From: Bacteroidota bacterium
GTDB taxonomy: Bacteria; Bacteroidota; JABWAT01
Assembly: GCA_020161835.1 (NCBI GenBank)
Contig: JAIUNL010000019.1
Span: 1-64,000 of the forward strand
Direction: 5' to 3'
DNA length: 64,000 nucleotides
The notes beneath the pieces are model-generated. The model searched no databases and was not told the DNA's origin. It saw nothing but the letters and a program-made list of their open reading frames with translations. Below, one piece after another: positions 59,929-64,000 of this stretch (position 1 is the stretch's first letter; the number at the start of each line of letters is the position of its first letter). A program made the translations under genes and the position numbers.

Positions 59929-60876
59929 TCAGATCGGTTTGAGTACACTTCCAGATTTTTTCAGCATGGATTTTGGAACTGATTTTCTGATGGAATCGGT
60001 TACCGCATCCATGATTGACCGTTTCAGATAGGTGCGGCTGTAAACAAGTGAAATTTCACGGGTTGGAACCGGTTCAGCAAAAGATTTTACTTTGTCGAGT
60101 CGTTTTTCCCAGCCCAGCAGCATAAGTTCCGGTAGCAGGGTAATGCCGAATCCCTGTTCGGCAAGTTTCAGCAGCATTTCAAGGCTTCCGCTTACGAAGG
60201 AGGCCTGATGCCTGCTGTGGACCACATCATGGGCACAGATCTGAAGCGCCTGGTTTCTGAAGCAATGTCCTTCTTCGAGCAAAAGCAACTCTTCAAAAGG
60301 GATTTCTCCCATCGGCAGTTTATCAAATGCCTGCAGCGGATGATCGGCTGGCAAATAAGCAACGAAGGGTTCATAATAAAGCGGAAGTTCGTTGATTCCC
60401 TGGCGGCTGAGTGGTGTTGCCAGAATTCCAGCATCAATCTGATCCCGGGAAACCATGTCGAGAATCTGATCGGTCTGAAGTTCATTGATTGACAGATTTA
60501 CCTTCGGGTAAGAAGCCATGAATTCTTTCAGAAACAGAGGAACCAGATAGGGTGCAATGGTAGGTAAAATACCAAGTTTAATATCACCGGAAACCTCAGA
60601 CTGATCACTTTCTGCAATATCCTTAATTAAAAGACTTTCCCTGAGTACCAGTCTCGCCTGTTCAATAATTTTTTCACCGATCGGGGTAGGTACAACCGGC
60701 GACCTGCTGCGATCAAAAATGATAACGCCCAGAGTATCTTCAAGTTTTTGTACCTGCATACTGAGTGTTGGCTGGGTGACCAGACAACTCCGTGCTGCCT
60801 GATTAAAATTCCGGTAGCTATCAAGTGCGACAGCATATTCAAGTTGGGTAAGTGAGATATTCGGAAGGGTACTCAT
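59929..60876 (-). CDS. oxyR: OxyR-like LysR-family regulator
   Basis: A 315-residue LysR-type regulator. The winged helix-turn-helix is LEYAVALDSYRNFNQAARSC...TQPTLSMQVQKLE (12-47). The substrate-binding domain (about 95-300) contains LLLEEGHCFRNQALQIC, where two cysteines nine residues apart match the peroxide-sensing pair Cys199/Cys208 of OxyR. That supports a role in the peroxide response, although no catalase or peroxiredoxin gene is adjacent. It is transcribed alone. Confidence 0.85.
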   Translation of the reverse strand: MSTLPNISLTQLEYAVALDSYRNFNQAARSCLVTQPTLSMQVQKLEDTLGVIIFDRSRSPVVPTPIGEKIIEQARLVLRESLLIKDIAESDQSEVSGDIKLGILPTIAPYLVPLFLKEFMASYPKVNLSINELQTDQILDMVSRDQIDAGILATPLSRQGINELPLYYEPFVAYLPADHPLQAFDKLPMGEIPFEELLLLEEGHCFRNQALQICAHDVVHSRHQASFVSGSLEMLLKLAEQGFGITLLPELMLLGWEKRLDKVKSFAEPVPTREISLVYSRTYLKRSIMDAVTDSIRKSVPKSMLKKSGSVLKPI

Positions 60877-60962
60877 TGCAAATCTCCGGGTTTTTCGTAA
60901 AGGTAAGAATCACTTGCCTATAAAGAAAATCAATAGGAATGCGGAGGGAGATAGGGACTTTG

Positions 60963-61047
60963 TGTGGTATGTGGTAAGTGGCAGGTGATAAGTTGAATAA
61001 AGTGAATGCATCACTTAACACTTACCACCTATCACTTACTACTTGTT
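60963..61047. repeat. Facing heptad arrays forming a long hairpin
   Basis: A forward array (60963-60995: GTGTGGT, ATGTGGT, AAGTGGC, AGGTGAT, AAG) faces a reverse array (61010-61047: CACTTAA, CACTTAC, CACCTAT, CACTTAC, TACTTG). They can pair into a stem of about 20 bp with mismatches. The reverse array is in sense for the formate-tetrahydrofolate ligase gene, whose stop is 4 bases away. Confidence 0.7.
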
Positions 61048-61050
61048 CCT

Positions 61051-62736
61051 TCAGAACAATCCTGTTATCGTTCCATCATCTTCAAGATCAATAAGCTGTG
61101 AGGCCGGTTTTGCCGGAAGGCCCGGCATCCGCATCAGTTCACCCGTTAATACAACCAGAAATCCAGCACCCGCTGAAACCAGAATATCCCGGATTGAAAG
61201 TGTGAAATCACGGGGTCTGCCCAACAACTTCGGATTGTCAGATAAGGAATTCTGTGTTTTTGAAAGACAAACAGGCAGATTGCCAAATCCGTTGGTATAA
61301 ATTGATTTGAGAGCAGTTTTTGCTTTTGGCTGAAAATCAACCTGGCCTGCCCCGTAAATCATTCTCGAAATCCGTTCAATTTTTTCTTCAACTTTTACTT
61401 CAGACTCATAAAGGCGGATTTCTTTCCGGTGGTTTCCTGCAGTTTTTGAAACCAGAATTCTGGCAAGATCCAACCCTCCCTTACCGCCTTCAGCCCAGAA
61501 ATTAACGGGAACCCCGGTTACATCCTGTGAGTTGCAGATTGAAAGAATGGCAGAAATTTCTTCTTCTGAATCACTATGAAATCTGTTGATAGCAACAACC
61601 GGTTCGATACCGAAATGGCGAACGTTTTCAATGTGTTTTTCGAGATTTTCACGACCTCTGAGAACCGCTTCAGCGTTCGGAAGGCTCAGATTATCTTTGG
61701 TGACGCCACCGTGCATTTTAAGTGCTCTGACTGTTGCAACCAAAACAACCGATGCAGGATAAAATCCGCCATAACGGCTTACAATATCAAAGAATTTTTC
61801 GCCGCCGAGATCAAAGCCAAATCCGGCTTCTGTGACAACATAATCAGCCGAAGAAAGAGCCAGACGGGTTGCAAGCAAACTGTTGGCTCCCTGCGCAATA
61901 TTGGCAAACGGTCCGCCATGAATAAAGACCGGGGCACCACCGATGGCCTGAACCAGATTGGGCTGAAGGGCATCACGAAGAAGAGCTGCAACCGTTCCGG
62001 TTACCTTCAGATCCTTAACTGTCACCGGTTTTCCTTCATAGGAATACCCGATTACAATTTTGGAAATTCTCAATTTTAAGTCTTTGTAATCGGATGCAAG
62101 GCAAAGAATGGCCATGATTTCTGAAGCAGCAGTAATATCAAATCCGGTTTGACGGGGGATTCCGTTTTTACTTCCTCCAAGTCCTACAACGATATCCCGA
62201 AGGGAACGGTCATTCATATCCATAACCCGGTTCCAGGTAATCTGGTTGGGGTCAAGTTTGAATTCATTTCCGTAAAAAAGGTGGTGATCTATGGAGGCAG
62301 AAATTAAATTGTGGGCTGTAGTGACGGCATGAATATCACCGGTAAAATGAAGGTTGATGGCTTCCATAGGTAACACTTGTGCATACCCACCTCCGGTTGC
62401 CCCACCTTTTACACCCAAACACGGACCGAGAGACGGTTCTCTGAGAGCCGCTGCTACAGATAGATTCAATTCATGAAACGCCTGGGTAAGTCCGACAGAA
62501 ATGGTTGTTTTTCCCTCACCGGCTGGGGTAGGTGTAATGGCGGAAACCAGAATCAGTTTACCCGTTTTAATGGGATTTTTAATACGGGATTGAACCGAAC
62601 TCATTTCAATTTTTGCAATGTGATGACCAAAGGGGATAAGGTCAGATTCTGTAAACCCAAGTTGGGTTGCAATTTTTGAAATCAGTTCCGGGGTTATTTC
62701 CCGGGCGATTTCTGCACCTGTTTTTACTGTGGTCAT
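61051..62736 (-). CDS. fhs: Formate-tetrahydrofolate ligase
   Basis: A 561-residue enzyme that uses ATP to join formate and tetrahydrofolate into 10-formyl-THF for one-carbon metabolism. The ATP-binding PTPAGEGKTTISVGLTQAF is near residue 67, and EPSLGPCLGVKGGATGGGYA and then LHFTGDIHAVTTAHN are the conserved substrate-binding stretches. The ATG at 62736 is preferred to 62754 because the codons between encode AAGGAG, the ribosome site. Length matches the usual 555-560. FolD is not in the window. Confidence 0.97.
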   Translation of the reverse strand: MTTVKTGAEIAREITPELISKIATQLGFTESDLIPFGHHIAKIEMSSVQSRIKNPIKTGKLILVSAITPTPAGEGKTTISVGLTQAFHELNLSVAAALREPSLGPCLGVKGGATGGGYAQVLPMEAINLHFTGDIHAVTTAHNLISASIDHHLFYGNEFKLDPNQITWNRVMDMNDRSLRDIVVGLGGSKNGIPRQTGFDITAASEIMAILCLASDYKDLKLRISKIVIGYSYEGKPVTVKDLKVTGTVAALLRDALQPNLVQAIGGAPVFIHGGPFANIAQGANSLLATRLALSSADYVVTEAGFGFDLGGEKFFDIVSRYGGFYPASVVLVATVRALKMHGGVTKDNLSLPNAEAVLRGRENLEKHIENVRHFGIEPVVAINRFHSDSEEEISAILSICNSQDVTGVPVNFWAEGGKGGLDLARILVSKTAGNHRKEIRLYESEVKVEEKIERISRMIYGAGQVDFQPKAKTALKSIYTNGFGNLPVCLSKTQNSLSDNPKLLGRPRDFTLSIRDILVSAGAGFLVVLTGELMRMPGLPAKPASQLIDLEDDGTITGLF

Positions 62737-62873
62737 GGTTCGTTTCTCCTTCATCCGGTGTTGTAAATCCGGATTAAAAGATAGTAAAATATTCTGACCT
62801 TAAAAAGTAAAGTTTGATTGGAAAAATCAAAGATCTTTTAAATCAGGTATTGCTCACAAAACCGGCCAGCTGT

Positions 62874-64000
62874 TTACTTTTTAATGGAAAGGGCAATTTC
62901 CTGAGTTGCCGCCTCAAGCGTTTTATCAATAAATTTTGTCAAAACAGAATATTCAACTGACGGAAACATCGTAACGGGAATTTCAAGCACAGTCAGAATA
63001 CTGATGGTCTGGTCAGTTCGGGAAAAAGTGACTGAACTTTTTGCACTTTTGGGTCCGGTTAAAGTGGCACCTGAAGGCAGATCATTTACTGTCATTCCTT
63101 TGGGAATTTCAATCTGTGTCTCAATAGAGTAAATAAAAGGGGTATCAAACTTGATATAGCCGTACCGGACAGGATTAAAAAGCTCTTTTTTAAACCAGGA
63201 AAGAACATTTGCAGAAGGGCGCAGTAAAAGTGAATTATCAATCTGTTCAGGTTGATTTTTCAGTGGACCTCCAATTGTCCAGACAATTTTCCGGTTTTTA
63301 AAAATCTCATTGAAAATCACAGTATCTGGTTTTTGGATGCTTTGGATAAGGTCATGTTTTGAAATAAATTGTTTGATGTCAGTTTCTGTCAGGTTACTGA
63401 CTTCAGTCCTTACATTCTGAGCACATGATCCGGTAAATGAAACCTTGATATTTTCATTTGCTTTCAGATCATCAGTCAATTTTATTTTATGGAATTCAGA
63501 AATGGTATGGTCAGCAGTTCTGGGTTGTGCCGGAAATTGTTCGATTCCGCCCATTTCTTCGTCAATCAAAAGGGCCTGCATGCCATAAAGATGCCAGGGG
63601 AATTCATGGATTGCAGAAACAGACGGGTCAAAATCATAATAGTCAACCTTTCCGTTAAATTCTACCTTAACAGCTGCCCGGGAAAACCAGGAAAGTGTAG
63701 GTGCCGATAATTCGATATTACCTGCCCGGCTGTCTCTTACCAGAATCATTTTAGCCGGCACTTTCCATTGGGTCAGAATTTGATAAAATAGGCCGGCCAG
63801 ATCGGCAATATCACCTTCATTTTTTTCAAAAATTTCATCTAAATCACGATAAGGGTAGATTGAAGGTTTGGGAAGCAGTTTGATTTTAGTTTTGATTGTT
63901 TTGTATAATGAATCAATCAGAGGTTGCCCTACCTTTTCCTGATTGGGCTCAAAACCAAGCATTTTAATACGGGAATTACTAACTGAGAGACGGCCTGTGT
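62874..64000 (-). CDS. Transglutaminase-like/DUF3857-type protein, partial
   Basis: The C-terminal part (at least 374 residues) of a larger protein; the frame stays open to the window edge, so the N-terminus is missing. Its beginning resembles a transglutaminase core as found after DUF3857: NEGDIADLAGLFYQILTQWK matches the usual GDC-D-A-L motif, but Cys is replaced by Ile. The His strand reads AVKVEFNGKVDYYDFDP, where Asp-Pro is kept and a His is not seen. The remaining 250 residues look like the beta-rich C-terminal domain of this family. It is probably catalytically inactive and may act in binding. Confidence 0.6.
   Translation of the reverse strand, partial: TGRLSVSNSRIKMLGFEPNQEKVGQPLIDSLYKTIKTKIKLLPKPSIYPYRDLDEIFEKNEGDIADLAGLFYQILTQWKVPAKMILVRDSRAGNIELSAPTLSWFSRAAVKVEFNGKVDYYDFDPSVSAIHEFPWHLYGMQALLIDEEMGGIEQFPAQPRTADHTISEFHKIKLTDDLKANENIKVSFTGSCAQNVRTEVSNLTETDIKQFISKHDLIQSIQKPDTVIFNEIFKNRKIVWTIGGPLKNQPEQIDNSLLLRPSANVLSWFKKELFNPVRYGYIKFDTPFIYSIETQIEIPKGMTVNDLPSGATLTGPKSAKSSVTFSRTDQTISILTVLEIPVTMFPSVEYSVLTKFIDKTLEAATQEIALSIKK

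Overview
The window looks like part of a chromosome from a Gram-negative member of the FCB superphylum, on the Chlorobi/Ignavibacteria/Calditrichota side. Support: two secreted proteins end in a type IX secretion sorting domain with the NYPNPFNP motif; several upstream regions carry TTG-N20-TAnnTTTG, the Bacteroidota-type promoter; large periplasmic-sensor histidine kinases are present; many genes still use good Shine-Dalgarno sites, unlike classical Bacteroidia. The exact phylum cannot be settled from sequence reading alone. No rRNA, tRNA or CRISPR array was seen.

Layout. 186-4595: a MarR regulator, then a four-gene nucleotide-sugar/glycosyltransferase operon (LegB-like dehydratase, nucleotidyltransferase, epimerase, glycosyltransferase). 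4596-8231: an AT-rich island of small lipoproteins, one membrane protein and gene remnants, partly bracketed by a 43-bp duplication of the glycosyltransferase 3' end. 8232-19062: a type II secretion/type IV pilus-like operon (secretin, L-, M-, C-like platform proteins, pseudopilins, GspF, GspG, lipoprotein) without an ATPase gene. It has been invaded by an IS481-family element and two copies of a palindrome-bounded DUF559 endonuclease cassette. 19063-20482: a REP-like hairpin cluster around a Y1 (RAYT-type) transposase. 20483-26280: hybrid histidine kinase, hemA and a hemC-hemD fusion. 26454-31288: alcohol dehydrogenase, glnB-amt-porin operon, and a basic protein with two AP2-like domains. 31512-38671: two type IX-secreted surface proteins. 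38941-41560: DODA-type dioxygenase, MarR, YceI and QueF. 42207-46533: pyruvate dehydrogenase E1 and E2. 46629-56459: propeller histidine kinase, DUF3109 protein, RpoN, HslVU, SDR and amidohydrolase. 56767-64000: ribosomal protein S21, an OmpR-type two-component system, an OxyR-like regulator, formate-tetrahydrofolate ligase and a truncated transglutaminase-like gene.

The least ordinary material is between and inside genes. (1) Degenerate seven-base-periodic arrays start at or just after many stop codons, in the sense orientation of the upstream gene. Each heptamer carries a stop triplet, so the array closes all three frames. (2) The DUF559 gene lies inside 32-bp compound inverted repeats, occurs twice in the pseudopilin operon and carries flanking pseudopilin leader DNA with it. 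(3) REP-like palindromes have been absorbed into coding sequence: the GspG leader, the tail of a histidine kinase and a loop of a 1770-residue surface protein. (4) Triple-hairpin REP units in both orientations surround the Y1 transposase.
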